From JABFSS01 sp964497975 (GTDB lineage: Bacteria > Patescibacteriota > Gracilibacteria > Peribacterales > Peribacteraceae), in NCBI GenBank assembly GCA_964497975.1, contig CAZCFO010000001.1:186001-250000 (forward strand): a DNA stretch of 64,000 nt. Direction: 5' to 3'. A program made the position numbers and the translations under genes. Of the stretch, positions 54,794 to 62,778 are shown piece after piece. Position 1 is the stretch's first letter; each line of letters begins with the position of its first letter. The notes below the pieces were generated by a model. It made no database searches. It was not told where the DNA came from and worked only from the letters and a program-made list of their open reading frames with translations.

Positions 54794-56083
54794 ATGACAC
54801 AAGTCCCCACACCCGCCGGCGCGAGCTTTAACGGACTGGGCATCGCCCCCGGCATCCTGCAGGCCCTCGTGAAGATGAAGTTCACGACCCCCACACCCAT
54901 CCAGCACCAGGCGATCCCGCTGGCGGTGGAAGGCAAGGACGTGATCGGCATCGCGCAGACCGGCACGGGCAAGACGCTCGCGTTCGGCATCCCGATGCTG
55001 CAGCGGCTCGCCCAGCACGGCGGACGCGGTCTTGTGATCCTGCCCACGCGCGAACTCGCGTACCAGGTGGAGGAATCGCTCAAACCTTTCGCCGCGATGC
55101 TCAACATCCGGACCGCGGTGTTCGTGGGCGGCGCGTCCATGAACCTCCAGCGCCAGATGCTCACGCGCGACCCGCGGATCCTCATCGCGACGCCGGGACG
55201 GTTGAATGACCATCTGGAACAGCGGACGATCACGCTCAAGGAGGTGAGCATTCTCGTGCTCGACGAAGCCGACCGCATGCTCGACATGGGCTTCAAGCCC
55301 CAGATCGACCGGATCCTCGCCCACGTGCCCAAGAAGCGCCAGACGATGCTGTTTTCGGCGACCATGCCCAAGGAAATCCTGCAGCTCGCGAGCTCGCAGA
55401 TGGCACTGCCGCTGCGGATCGAAGTCGCCCCCGCCGGAACCACCGCCGACAAAATCGAACAGGAGATCTTCGTGGTCCGCAAAGAGGAGAAGCTCCGGCT
55501 CCTCGATAAGCTCCTCGCCGAATATTCGACGGGATCGATCCTCGTCTTCTCCCGCACCAAGCACGGCGCCAAGAAGATGACGCGCGCGGTGAAGGCCATG
55601 GGCCACAGCGCCGCCGAAATCCACGCAAACAAATCGCTCGCCCAGCGCCGCGAAGCGCTCGAGGGTTTCAAGGCCGGACGGTACCGCGTCCTGATCGCAA
55701 CCGACATCGCCGCCCGCGGCATCGACGTGACGGGCATCGCCGTGGTCATCAACTACGACCTCCCGGATGATCCGGGCGATTACGTCCACCGCATCGGACG
55801 CACCGCGCGCGCGGGCCGCGAAGGCCGCGCCATCTCGTTCGCGTCGCCCGACCAGGTCGGCGACATCCGCAGCATCGAACGACTCATCCGCGTGCCGCTC
55901 CGCCGGAGCCCCCTCCCCGAACTGCCGCCCGCACGGGCGATTCCGGCGGGCGATTCCTCTCCGGACTACGGCGAACGGCGCTTCAACGGCTTCTCGGGCC
56001 GCGGGCGCGGCGGAAGCCGGGGAAGCCGCGGCGGAGGCAGCCGCGGACACCGCGGCGGCGGAGGTGGCAGATTTCGCCGCTAA
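54794..56083 (+). CDS. DEAD-box RNA helicase with RGG tail (RhlE type)
   Basis: 429 residues from ATG 54794. Q motif (FTTPTPIQHQAIP), AQTGTGKT, PTRELA, TPGRLND, LDEADRMLDMGF, FSATMP, then domain 2: LVFSRTKHGAKKM, ATDIAARGIDVTG, HRIGRTARAGREGRA. The last ~35 residues are RGG/RG-rich (FSGRGRGGSRGSRGGG and on), an RNA-binding tail; RG repeats of this kind are classic substrates of protein arginine methyltransferases, and a PRMT-like gene lies 2.4 kb downstream. TATGCT is 9 bases before the ATG. Confidence 0.93.
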   Translation: MTQVPTPAGASFNGLGIAPGILQALVKMKFTTPTPIQHQAIPLAVEGKDVIGIAQTGTGKTLAFGIPMLQRLAQHGGRGLVILPTRELAYQVEESLKPFAAMLNIRTAVFVGGASMNLQRQMLTRDPRILIATPGRLNDHLEQRTITLKEVSILVLDEADRMLDMGFKPQIDRILAHVPKKRQTMLFSATMPKEILQLASSQMALPLRIEVAPAGTTADKIEQEIFVVRKEEKLRLLDKLLAEYSTGSILVFSRTKHGAKKMTRAVKAMGHSAAEIHANKSLAQRREALEGFKAGRYRVLIATDIAARGIDVTGIAVVINYDLPDDPGDYVHRIGRTARAGREGRAISFASPDQVGDIRSIERLIRVPLRRSPLPELPPARAIPAGDSSPDYGERRFNGFSGRGRGGSRGSRGGGSRGHRGGGGGRFRR

Positions 56084-56155
56084 AAGGGGAAATTTGATGG
56101 AGATTTTGCCGTTGTTGACGTAACACGTCTCTTTTCTTCTCGTTTTACTTCATAC

Positions 56156-57946
56156 ATGAACGCTTTTCGCGCTCTCCTATCGGCATCATGGGACTACAGC
56201 GAGGGCCGGCGCGGCCGGATGCTCGTGTACGTGCTCCTCTTCCTGGGCGCGAACGTCGTCCTGCTCCTGGAACCGGTCGTGATCGGACAGCTGCTCAACG
56301 CCATTCAGCGGATCGGAGTGCTGGAGGATCCCGTGACGACGCTCGGAACGCTCTTCCTGCTCATGATCGGCATCCAGGTGATGTTCTGGCTCCTGCACGG
56401 ACCGGCGCGCGTCCTGGAGACGACCAATGCGTTCCACGCCCGCAACGCCTTTGCCGACCGGCTCTTTCGGATCGTCACGGGGCTCCCCGTGCAGTGGCAC
56501 CGCGACCATCACTCGGGCCAGACCATCAACCGCATGCGCAAGTCCACGAGCGCGCTCCATGATTTTTTGGCCAACGGCTTCCAGGTGATCGAAATGCTGA
56601 TGCGCCTGATCGGCTCCGTGCTTGCGATCTTCCTGCTGTTTCCCGTGGCCGGCGCCATCGCCATCGCCATCTGCATTCTCGCCGTCACGGTCGTGTTCCT
56701 GTTCGACCGGGTGCTCCTGCCGCAGTACGACAAGATCAACGAAAGCGAGCACTTCGTGGCATCCGCCGCGCACGATTACATCACGAACATGTTCACGGTG
56801 ATCTCGCTGCGGCTGGAGGACCTCACGCGCAGCGAGCTCTGGCGCCGCATGACGTCGTTCTATCCGCTCGTCCTGCGCAATAACCAGATCAACGAGACGA
56901 AATGGTTCCTGGCGACGATCATCATCGCCTTCATGACCGTGACGGTGCTGGCATGGTACGCGTTCAGCACGCTCCAGACCGGAGGCGTCCTGCTCGCGGG
57001 CACCGTCTACATGCTCTACGACTACCTGCAGAAGATCGGCACGTCGTTCTACACGTTCGCGTGGAAGTACAGCACGACGATCCAGCAGTACGCCGACCTC
57101 CGCGCGACGCGCGAGATCCTGGACGCCGCGCCGCCGGACCGCACCGTCATCGGGCGCCTGCCGGCCGGATGGAAACAGGTGGAGATCCGCGATCTGCGGT
57201 TCTCGTACGAGGATGAGGAGCACCGCCGCCATCATCTGGAAAACGTGTCGATCACGCTGGGGCGCGGCCGCAAGATCGCGCTGGTGGGCGAAAGCGGCTC
57301 GGGCAAGAGCACCCTCATGAGTCTCATCCGCGGTCTGCACCGGACGAAGAACGTCACAGTGCTCTGCGACGGCGTTCCGCTCCCCGAGGGTCTCCGGCAT
57401 CTCGCCGATCACGTTACCTTGATCCCGCAGGAACCCGAGATCTTCAGCAACACCATCGAATACAACGTCAGCGTGGATACACAGCAGTCCGAGCAGGAGC
57501 TGCTGCAGGATATCGAGCTCGCCTGCTTCACCTCCGTCTTGAACCGCCTTCCGAAGGGCCTGAAGACGGATATCGCGGAGAAAGGGGTGAACCTGAGCGG
57601 CGGGGAGAAGCAGCGGCTGGCCCTCGCGCGGGGAATCTTCGCGGCCAAGAACAGCGACATCCTGCTGCTCGATGAACCGACGTCATCGGTGGATTCGATG
57701 AATGAGCACAAGATCCACCGCAACATCTTCCGGCGTTTCGCCGACCGGACGATCGTCGCCTCGATTCACCGACTCCATCTCCTGCCGCTGTTCGACGAGG
57801 TCTACGTGATGGCGAACGGCAAAGTGATCGAACGCGGAACCCCGGAAGCGCTGATGAACGGAACCGGAGCGTTGGCGGAAATGTGGAAGGAATACCAGCG
57901 GAAGCAGAGTTCTGAGACGGACGTTCCACAAAAGGTTGGAACGTAA
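56156..57946 (+). CDS. ABC exporter, fused permease and ATPase
   Basis: 596 residues. Six transmembrane helices (VYVLLFLGANVVLLLEPVVI; LFPVAGAIAIAICILAVTVV), then the ATPase: VGESGSGKSTLMSLIRG Walker A, LIPQEPEIFSNTIEYN Q-loop, VNLSGGEKQRLALARGIF signature, DILLLDEPTSSVDSMN, and VASIHRLHLLPLFDE, where the switch His is kept but the usual A-H-R is S-I-H-R. The loop after Walker A is shortened. Substrate unknown. TTTACT is 6 bases before the ATG. The S23 element begins 14 bases after the stop. Confidence 0.88.
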   Translation: MNAFRALLSASWDYSEGRRGRMLVYVLLFLGANVVLLLEPVVIGQLLNAIQRIGVLEDPVTTLGTLFLLMIGIQVMFWLLHGPARVLETTNAFHARNAFADRLFRIVTGLPVQWHRDHHSGQTINRMRKSTSALHDFLANGFQVIEMLMRLIGSVLAIFLLFPVAGAIAIAICILAVTVVFLFDRVLLPQYDKINESEHFVASAAHDYITNMFTVISLRLEDLTRSELWRRMTSFYPLVLRNNQINETKWFLATIIIAFMTVTVLAWYAFSTLQTGGVLLAGTVYMLYDYLQKIGTSFYTFAWKYSTTIQQYADLRATREILDAAPPDRTVIGRLPAGWKQVEIRDLRFSYEDEEHRRHHLENVSITLGRGRKIALVGESGSGKSTLMSLIRGLHRTKNVTVLCDGVPLPEGLRHLADHVTLIPQEPEIFSNTIEYNVSVDTQQSEQELLQDIELACFTSVLNRLPKGLKTDIAEKGVNLSGGEKQRLALARGIFAAKNSDILLLDEPTSSVDSMNEHKIHRNIFRRFADRTIVASIHRLHLLPLFDEVYVMANGKVIERGTPEALMNGTGALAEMWKEYQRKQSSETDVPQKVGT

Positions 57947-57960
57947 CTTTGCTGCTTGCT

Positions 57961-58458
57961 GAAGCACAAAACTCGAAACTCGAAACAATGTACTAAATAA
58001 AGAATCTGGGAAACTCAAAACAGAGTTGGATAATTGCTTCATGGAAACAACGACAACCCGAAAACGCTATGACCTGGAAGAAAGAACGGCGGCCTTCGCC
58101 AATGCGGTAAGAATATTTGCGCGTAATATCACGCTTACGCCCTTGAACACCGAGGACATTCAACAAGTGGTTCGTTCATCGGGTTCAGTTGCTGCAAACT
58201 ATGTGGAGGCAAACGATTGTCTGGTAAAAGGAGACTTTAAGATGCGTATCCGCATTTGTCGAAAGGAATCAAAGGAAAGCCGGCTCTGGCTTCAGCTGCT
58301 ACACGTTCATTCGGGAATGGAACCGAAAAGACTTGAGCTGATTCAGGAAGCTCATGAGCTGATGTGCATATTCGGATCTATTCTGACGAAATGCCCCTGA
58401 TTCTCTTCTTGAATTTCTTTTTTTCATGAATTGTTTCGAGTTTCGAGTTTTGGATTTC
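57961..58458 (+). mobile_element. Four-helix-bundle (S23/IVP) element with heptad inverted-repeat ends
   Basis: Left end GAAGCACAAAACTCGAA with a second ACTCGAA word, right end TTTCGAG TTTCGAG TTTTGGA TTTC. The 22-base arms (57968-57989 and 58430-58451) are perfect inverted repeats. The only gene inside is the S23-type protein. Both ends recur, without the g​ene, in dinB at 3856-3938. AT-rich relative to neighbours. Mobility is inferred from these two copies. Confidence 0.7.
58041..58400 (+). CDS. Four-helix bundle protein (S23/IVP, Avd-like)
   Basis: 119 residues from ATG 58041 (METTTTRKRYDLEERTAAFA). The S23 pattern is clear: DLEERTAAFANAVRIFARNI, IQQVVRSSGSVAANYVEAND, KGDFKMRIRICRKESKESRL and WLQLLH. 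The family occurs in 23S rRNA intervening sequences and is related to the Avd accessory protein of diversity-generating retroelements; its biochemical role is unsettled. Here it is enclosed by inverted repeats, outside any rRNA gene. A TTG at 58026 could add five residues. Confidence 0.85.
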   Translation: METTTTRKRYDLEERTAAFANAVRIFARNITLTPLNTEDIQQVVRSSGSVAANYVEANDCLVKGDFKMRIRICRKESKESRLWLQLLHVHSGMEPKRLELIQEAHELMCIFGSILTKCP

Positions 58459-58493
58459 CGCTGGAGGGCAAAATAGAATGGTAAACTGTGTCT

Positions 58494-59426
58494 ATGATTG
58501 AGTTTCAACGTTTGCTCCTGGGCGATACCCTCCGGAATAAAGCCTTTTCCAAAGCGCTGAAGGCCGTGATCGTTCCCGGAAAGACGGTGATGGCCGATAT
58601 CGGTTCCGGAACCGGATACCTGAGTTTTCTCGCGGAGAAAATGGGCGCGAAGGAGTGCCACCTGTACGAATTCACCGAGCTTCTGCCTCTGAGCGAGCGG
58701 CTGGGAAAAGAAAACGGGATGAAGCGCTGCCGGTATCATCACACGCACTCCACGGACGTGACGAATCCACCGGCATGCGACCTGGTTGTGAGCGAAACGC
58801 TGGGAAACTACGCACTGGAGGAGAACATCATCGAAACGCTCAATGACGCCCGCAGGTTTTTGAAGGAAAGCGGAACTGTGATGCCCGAGAGCCTCCGACA
58901 ATTCGTCGCACCCGTGACATCACCGCGCCTGTACGATGAGTTGAATGTCTGGGACAACGTGGAAGGAAATATCCGCCTGGCGGCGGCGAAGAACCTCTGC
59001 ATGAACAACATGTATGTCAAAGAGATTACATCCCGCGATCTGATGCCGGGGAAAGACTCCGTCCTGCAATGGGATTCGGTGGACTTTGGACGGAAGAACC
59101 AATCGGTGCGTGAGAAGTCCGTCGAGTGGTCCCCCGTCAAGGACATGACGCTGTACGGATTCGCCCTGTGGTGGGAAGCAACGCTGACCAAGGCTGTTAC
59201 GATCTCCACGAGCCCGCTTGAGGCGCTTACCCACTGGAAGCAGATCTACCTTCCCGTGCTGAATCCCCAACCGGTGAAGAAGGGCCAGACGCTGCGTCTG
59301 CATCTGAAATCCGACACTCGCTACGAGGTGAAGATCAATCTGGAGTGGACCGCAACCGTGAAGGACGCGCGTGGGAAAGTCATCAAAGAAATGAAGCAGG
59401 ATATGATGAAGGGATATGTCGCCTGA
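58494..59426 (+). CDS. PRMT-like (protein arginine methyltransferase family) SAM enzyme
   Basis: 310 residues from ATG 58494. N-terminal MIEFQRLLLGDTLRNKAFSK resembles the helix that caps the PRMT SAM site. Motif I is MADIGSGTGYLSFLA (35-41 core). The double-E loop is VVSETLGNYALEENIIETL with Glu101 and Glu110, the same nine-residue spacing as PRMT1 Glu144/Glu153; it continues ARRFLKESGTVMP. The C-terminal beta-barrel has the THW loop (ALTHWKQIYLPV, 246-248), diagnostic of PRMTs. The aromatic/acidic SAM-adenine Glu is in LYEF. TAAACT is 6 bases before the ATG. Possible clients in the same window are the RGG-tailed helicase and PNPase. Function inferred from motifs only. Confidence 0.75.
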   Translation: MIEFQRLLLGDTLRNKAFSKALKAVIVPGKTVMADIGSGTGYLSFLAEKMGAKECHLYEFTELLPLSERLGKENGMKRCRYHHTHSTDVTNPPACDLVVSETLGNYALEENIIETLNDARRFLKESGTVMPESLRQFVAPVTSPRLYDELNVWDNVEGNIRLAAAKNLCMNNMYVKEITSRDLMPGKDSVLQWDSVDFGRKNQSVREKSVEWSPVKDMTLYGFALWWEATLTKAVTISTSPLEALTHWKQIYLPVLNPQPVKKGQTLRLHLKSDTRYEVKINLEWTATVKDARGKVIKEMKQDMMKGYVA

Positions 59427-59440
59427 GCTATACTGGACGC

Positions 59441-59986
59441 ATGCGTATTTTTGCCCTGGAGACCGACATCGATAAGCTCAACACATCATTTCTCTCGCCC
59501 GGGGAAAGTATCGTCCTACAGGCACGCTTTCACGGATTCATCTTCGCGATCCAGGCGGCCTTGGCGCTGTTCGTGACAATCATATTGACGGGTCTCTACG
59601 TTGGCGGCATCTACGCAGGCGTAACGCAGCAGATACTCATCCCTGTTTTCTTTATCGCATGGGTCTTCTTCGTTCTCCGTCCTCTCCTGCGGGCGTACAT
59701 CGACTGGCAGTATGATGAACTGCTCGTGACCACCGAAAAAATAGTTATTGTGAACCAGTCTTCCATCGTACGGCAGGAGATCGAACAGATGAACCTCGAA
59801 AATCTGGCATCAGTCCGGGCACTCACGCAGTACATGGGGCTCCTTCCGTTCGGAAGACTCCACTTTGAGCTAAAGGAAGGCGTAGGACAGGGCAAGAGAC
59901 TGAAATACATTCCCAACGCGCAGATCGTCTGCTCGCAGATCGGCGATTGCCTGGTGCAATTCCAGCGGAGGAAAAATATGCGATGA
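59441..59986 (+). CDS. Membrane protein with bacterial PH (YdbT/bPH2-like) domain
   Basis: 181 residues from ATG 59441 (MRIFALETDIDKLNTSFLSP). Two helices (GFIFAIQAALALFVTIILTG and ILIPVFFIAWVFFVLRPLLR), then the bPH2 domain: IDWQYDELLVTTEKIVIVNQ, IEQMNLENLASVRALTQYMG, FGRLHFELKEG. PH-type scaffolds of this kind are membrane-bound with unknown ligands. TATACT is exactly 6 bases before the ATG and 14 bases after the PRMT-like stop. Convergent with proS, 4 bases apart. Confidence 0.8.
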   Translation: MRIFALETDIDKLNTSFLSPGESIVLQARFHGFIFAIQAALALFVTIILTGLYVGGIYAGVTQQILIPVFFIAWVFFVLRPLLRAYIDWQYDELLVTTEKIVIVNQSSIVRQEIEQMNLENLASVRALTQYMGLLPFGRLHFELKEGVGQGKRLKYIPNAQIVCSQIGDCLVQFQRRKNMR

Positions 59987-59990
59987 CTCC

Positions 59991-61418
59991 TCAATACGAC
60001 TTCGCGAAGAGCGCCATGGTTGTTCCGGGCTGACCCGACATGAGGTCGTTGCCTGTGACGGGCTTCGGTGTTTCGGGAAGCAGCCGGATCGTGGCCTTCG
60101 TCTTGTCCTTGATCTTGTTCGCGGAGAGCTCGGTGCCGTCCCACGGCGCCCAGACCATGTTGCCCTCTTCGATGAGCCTGGAGAGTTCGTCGAACGTGGA
60201 TGCCTCCTTCGTGTGGCTCGTCAGGAACTCTTCCGCCTGTTTGAGCAGCGTCGCCTGGATGCCGTCCAGCAGCGCGCGCATGGCCTCCGTCGTGGCGGAT
60301 GCCAGCGGCATGGGCGTCTTTTCGCTCGTGTCGCGCCGGGCGCACATCAGCTGCTTCTTTTCGAGATCCTTGGGTCCCAGCTCCACGCGGAGAGGAACGC
60401 CCTTCACCTCCCACTCGTTGAATTTGAAGCCCGGGGACTTGCCCTCGCGATCGTCCACGGAGACGCGGATCGTGGACTTCCAGGAGGATTCCAGATCGCG
60501 GCAGGCCTTGAGGACCGCGGCCTTCTCCTCATCGGTCTTGTAGATCGGAACGATGACCACCTGCACGGGCGCGAGCGTCGGCGGCAAGCGCAGACCCTTG
60601 GCGTCGCCGTGCACGACGATGACCGTGCCGATGATGCGCGTGCTGAGCCCCCAGCTGGTGATCCACGGGCGCTGCTGCGTGCCCTTTTCGTCGAGGAATT
60701 TGACGTCATAGGCTTCCGAGAAGCCCTGCCCGAGGTTGTGGGAGGTCCCTGCCTGGATCGCTTTGCCATCCCTGGCGAACGCCTCGGTGGTGAGCGTGTA
60801 GTGCGCCCCGGCGAACTTCTCGTGATCGGGCTTGCGGCCGCGGAGCACGGGGAGAGCCAGGAACTCGCGGTCGAAATCCTGGTACATCTGGAGCGCGTCG
60901 TTGACCATTTTGTCGGCATCCTCCTTGGTCGCGTGCGCCGTGTGGCCCTCCTGCCACAGGAATTCCAGCGTGCGGAGGAACGGACGCGTGCGCATCTCCC
61001 ACCGGACGACGTTGGCCCACTGGTTGATCTTCAGCGGCAGATCGCGGTGCGAATGGATCCACTTTGCGAAGGTCGGATACATGATCGTCTCGCTCGTGGG
61101 GCGGACGTAGAGCTTCTCTGTGAGTTCCTTCCCTCCTCCGTGCGTGACGACCGCGCACTCCGGCGCGAAGCCCTTCACATGGTCCTTCTCCTTGTTGAGG
61201 AACGACTCGGGGATGAACAGCGGGAAATAGCAGTTCTGGACGCCCAGCGCCTTGATGCGCCGGTTGAGATCCTGCTGGATCGCCTCCCACAGCGCGTAGC
61301 CGTAGGGTTTGAAGATGATGCAGCCTTTGACGTCGGCATGCTCGGCCATATCGGCGTGCTGGATGACGTCGAGATACCACTGGGGGAAGTCTTTGGATTG
61401 GTCGGCGAGGCGGGACAT
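59991..61418 (-). CDS. proS: Prolyl-tRNA synthetase, short archaeal/eukaryal type
   Basis: 475 residues. Class II motifs: FKPYGYALWEAIQQDLNRRI, motif 2 LKINQWANVVRWEMRTRPFL, HTAHATKEDA, and motif 3 GLSTRIIGTVIVVHGDAKGL. The anticodon domain begins APVQVVIVPIYKTDE. The C-terminal zinc domain of type-3 ProRS is kept in outline (WAPWDGTELSANKIKDKTKA ... MALFAKSY), but all four Cys ligands are replaced (W-D-G, S, D and S at the usual places), so zinc is not bound. TATACT (61430-61425) is 6 bases before the ATG. Confidence 0.95.
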   Translation of the reverse strand: MSRLADQSKDFPQWYLDVIQHADMAEHADVKGCIIFKPYGYALWEAIQQDLNRRIKALGVQNCYFPLFIPESFLNKEKDHVKGFAPECAVVTHGGGKELTEKLYVRPTSETIMYPTFAKWIHSHRDLPLKINQWANVVRWEMRTRPFLRTLEFLWQEGHTAHATKEDADKMVNDALQMYQDFDREFLALPVLRGRKPDHEKFAGAHYTLTTEAFARDGKAIQAGTSHNLGQGFSEAYDVKFLDEKGTQQRPWITSWGLSTRIIGTVIVVHGDAKGLRLPPTLAPVQVVIVPIYKTDEEKAAVLKACRDLESSWKSTIRVSVDDREGKSPGFKFNEWEVKGVPLRVELGPKDLEKKQLMCARRDTSEKTPMPLASATTEAMRALLDGIQATLLKQAEEFLTSHTKEASTFDELSRLIEEGNMVWAPWDGTELSANKIKDKTKATIRLLPETPKPVTGNDLMSGQPGTTMALFAKSY

Positions 61419-61429
61419 ATCAGGAGTAT

Positions 61430-61490
61430 AACTCTCAATTCACAACAACCAACTCTCAATTTGTGAGTTGGGAACTGAAAACTGTGAGTT
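61430..61490. repeat. Heptad-phased inverted repeat between proS and the VIT gene
   Basis: Words AACTCTC, AATTCAC, AACAACC, AACTCTC then TTGTGAG TTGGGAA CTGAAAA CTGTGAG. The two arms are complementary (CAACTC/GAGTTG in the centre). It fills the gap between two divergent leaderless promoters, the proS TATACT and the VIT TATACT. Confidence 0.7.
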
Positions 61491-61502
61491 TATACTGCCA
61501 GC

Positions 61503-62237
61503 ATGCGTGACCTGAAAGAAGCATTGGCTAAACACCGGGCAGAAGAACTGCACGGCAGCACCCTCGGCCCCTGGATCCATGACATCGTCTACGGTGCACA
61601 CGATGGCATCGTCACGACGTTCGCCATCGTCGCAGGAACCGCCGGGGCGGAGCTCTCGGCGGGAATCGTGATCATCCTGGGCATCGCGAACCTGCTGGCC
61701 GACGGCGTCTCGATGGGCGCGGGAGCGTTCCTCTCGCGCAAGGCGGAACACGACCAGTATCAGCGGCTCTACAAGGAGGAGATGAAGGAAATCGAGGACG
61801 ATCCGGAGATCGAGCGCGAGGAAGTCCGCGAGTTTTACGCGGCGAAGGGGTTTACCGGAAAGGACTTGGAACGCGCGGTGCAGATCATCACGTCCGACAA
61901 AGCCGTGTGGGCCGAAACCATGATGCGCGAGGAACATGGGATGACCGATGACTCGTCGGAGAATGCCCTGCTGCACGGCTTCGCGACCTTCGGAGGATTC
62001 CTGATCTTCGGCAGCGTTCCCCTGCTCCCGTACTTCTTCCTCCAGGGCGGCGTAAACAACTTCCAGTATGCCATCGTCGGCACCGCGATTGCCCTGGCAC
62101 TGGTGGGACTCACCCGCAGCATCGTGACACGCGAACGGATCTACCGCGGCGCCGTCGAAATCCTCCTCATCGGCGCAGTGACGGCGAGCATCGCGTATGG
62201 GGTGGGGGTGGCGTTGAAGAATTTTGCGGGCGTATAA
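61503..62237 (+). CDS. VIT1/CCC1 family iron or manganese transporter
   Basis: 244 residues. Family signatures: GPWIHDIVYGAHDGIVTTFA, VAGTAGAELSAGIVIILGIA and NLLADGVSMGAGAFLSRKAE, then a charged cytoplasmic helical domain (EEMKEIEDDPEIEREEVREF) that binds metal in VIT1, and three C-terminal helices. Exports or sequesters Fe2+/Mn2+. TATACT is 6 bases before the ATG. It ends at a long 9-base-phased palindrome. Confidence 0.9.
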   Translation: MRDLKEALAKHRAEELHGSTLGPWIHDIVYGAHDGIVTTFAIVAGTAGAELSAGIVIILGIANLLADGVSMGAGAFLSRKAEHDQYQRLYKEEMKEIEDDPEIEREEVREFYAAKGFTGKDLERAVQIITSDKAVWAETMMREEHGMTDDSSENALLHGFATFGGFLIFGSVPLLPYFFLQGGVNNFQYAIVGTAIALALVGLTRSIVTRERIYRGAVEILLIGAVTASIAYGVGVALKNFAGV

Positions 62238-62318
62238 AAGCAAACAAGGCAAACGAAGGAAACGATGAAAACGAGGATCCTCGTTTGCTTCGTTTGCGTC
62301 GTTTGCCTCGCTTGTCTC
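62238..62318. repeat. Nine-base-phased inverted repeat between convergent genes
   Basis: Left words AAGCAAACA, AGGCAAACG, AAGGAAACG, ATGAAAACG meet at GGATCC, followed by right words CGTTTGCTT, CGTTTGCGT, CGTTTGCCT, CGCTTGTCT. A 38-bp imperfect palindrome built like the heptad family but with period 9. It lies exactly between the two stop codons and may serve as a bidirectional terminator. Confidence 0.75.
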
Positions 62319-62732
62319 TCAGGTGCTCACGAAGATCCCCACCCAGGTGACTGTCGCCCCAAAGACGATCCCCCCGATCACTTCGATCATCGAATGCCCC
62401 ACGCGCTCGGGCAGGTGGATCTTTTTCTGCAGCTTGTTGAGGATCTTGGCCTGCTCCCCGATCTCGCGCCGGGAATGCATCGCGTCGTACCAGACGATGC
62501 CGGCGAACACGAAGGCGATGGCGAATTCCGTCGATTCCAGGCCCAGCTTGTGCCAGATGACGATAAGCAGTGACATCACGAACGCCGAGTGTGTGCTGGG
62601 GAAGCCTCCCGGACGGAAGAACCCCTCGCTCCACTTCCCGGTCTGGATCCCCTCACTGACGATCTTCACGGTTTCGCAGAGAACGCCGACGACGAGGGGG
62701 ATGAGAAAAGGATAGGTGCGAAGGATGGTCAT
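62319..62732 (-). CDS. Divergent PAP2-family (DUF212) membrane protein
   Basis: 137 residues. FRPGGFPSTHSAFVMSLLIV and YDAMHSRREIGEQAKILNKL are the two family blocks (P-S-x-H-S and D-A-x-x-x-R-R), with ERVGHSMIEVIGGIVFGATV closing the pattern. Helices surround each block. Relatives are acid-phosphatase-like membrane proteins; substrate unknown. TACTCT (62744-62739) is 6 bases before the ATG. Confidence 0.88.
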   Translation of the reverse strand: MTILRTYPFLIPLVVGVLCETVKIVSEGIQTGKWSEGFFRPGGFPSTHSAFVMSLLIVIWHKLGLESTEFAIAFVFAGIVWYDAMHSRREIGEQAKILNKLQKKIHLPERVGHSMIEVIGGIVFGATVTWVGIFVST

Positions 62733-62778
62733 GGTTGAAGAGTAGCGCAGGCAAAAAAACCTGTGGAGAAAAAACGCT

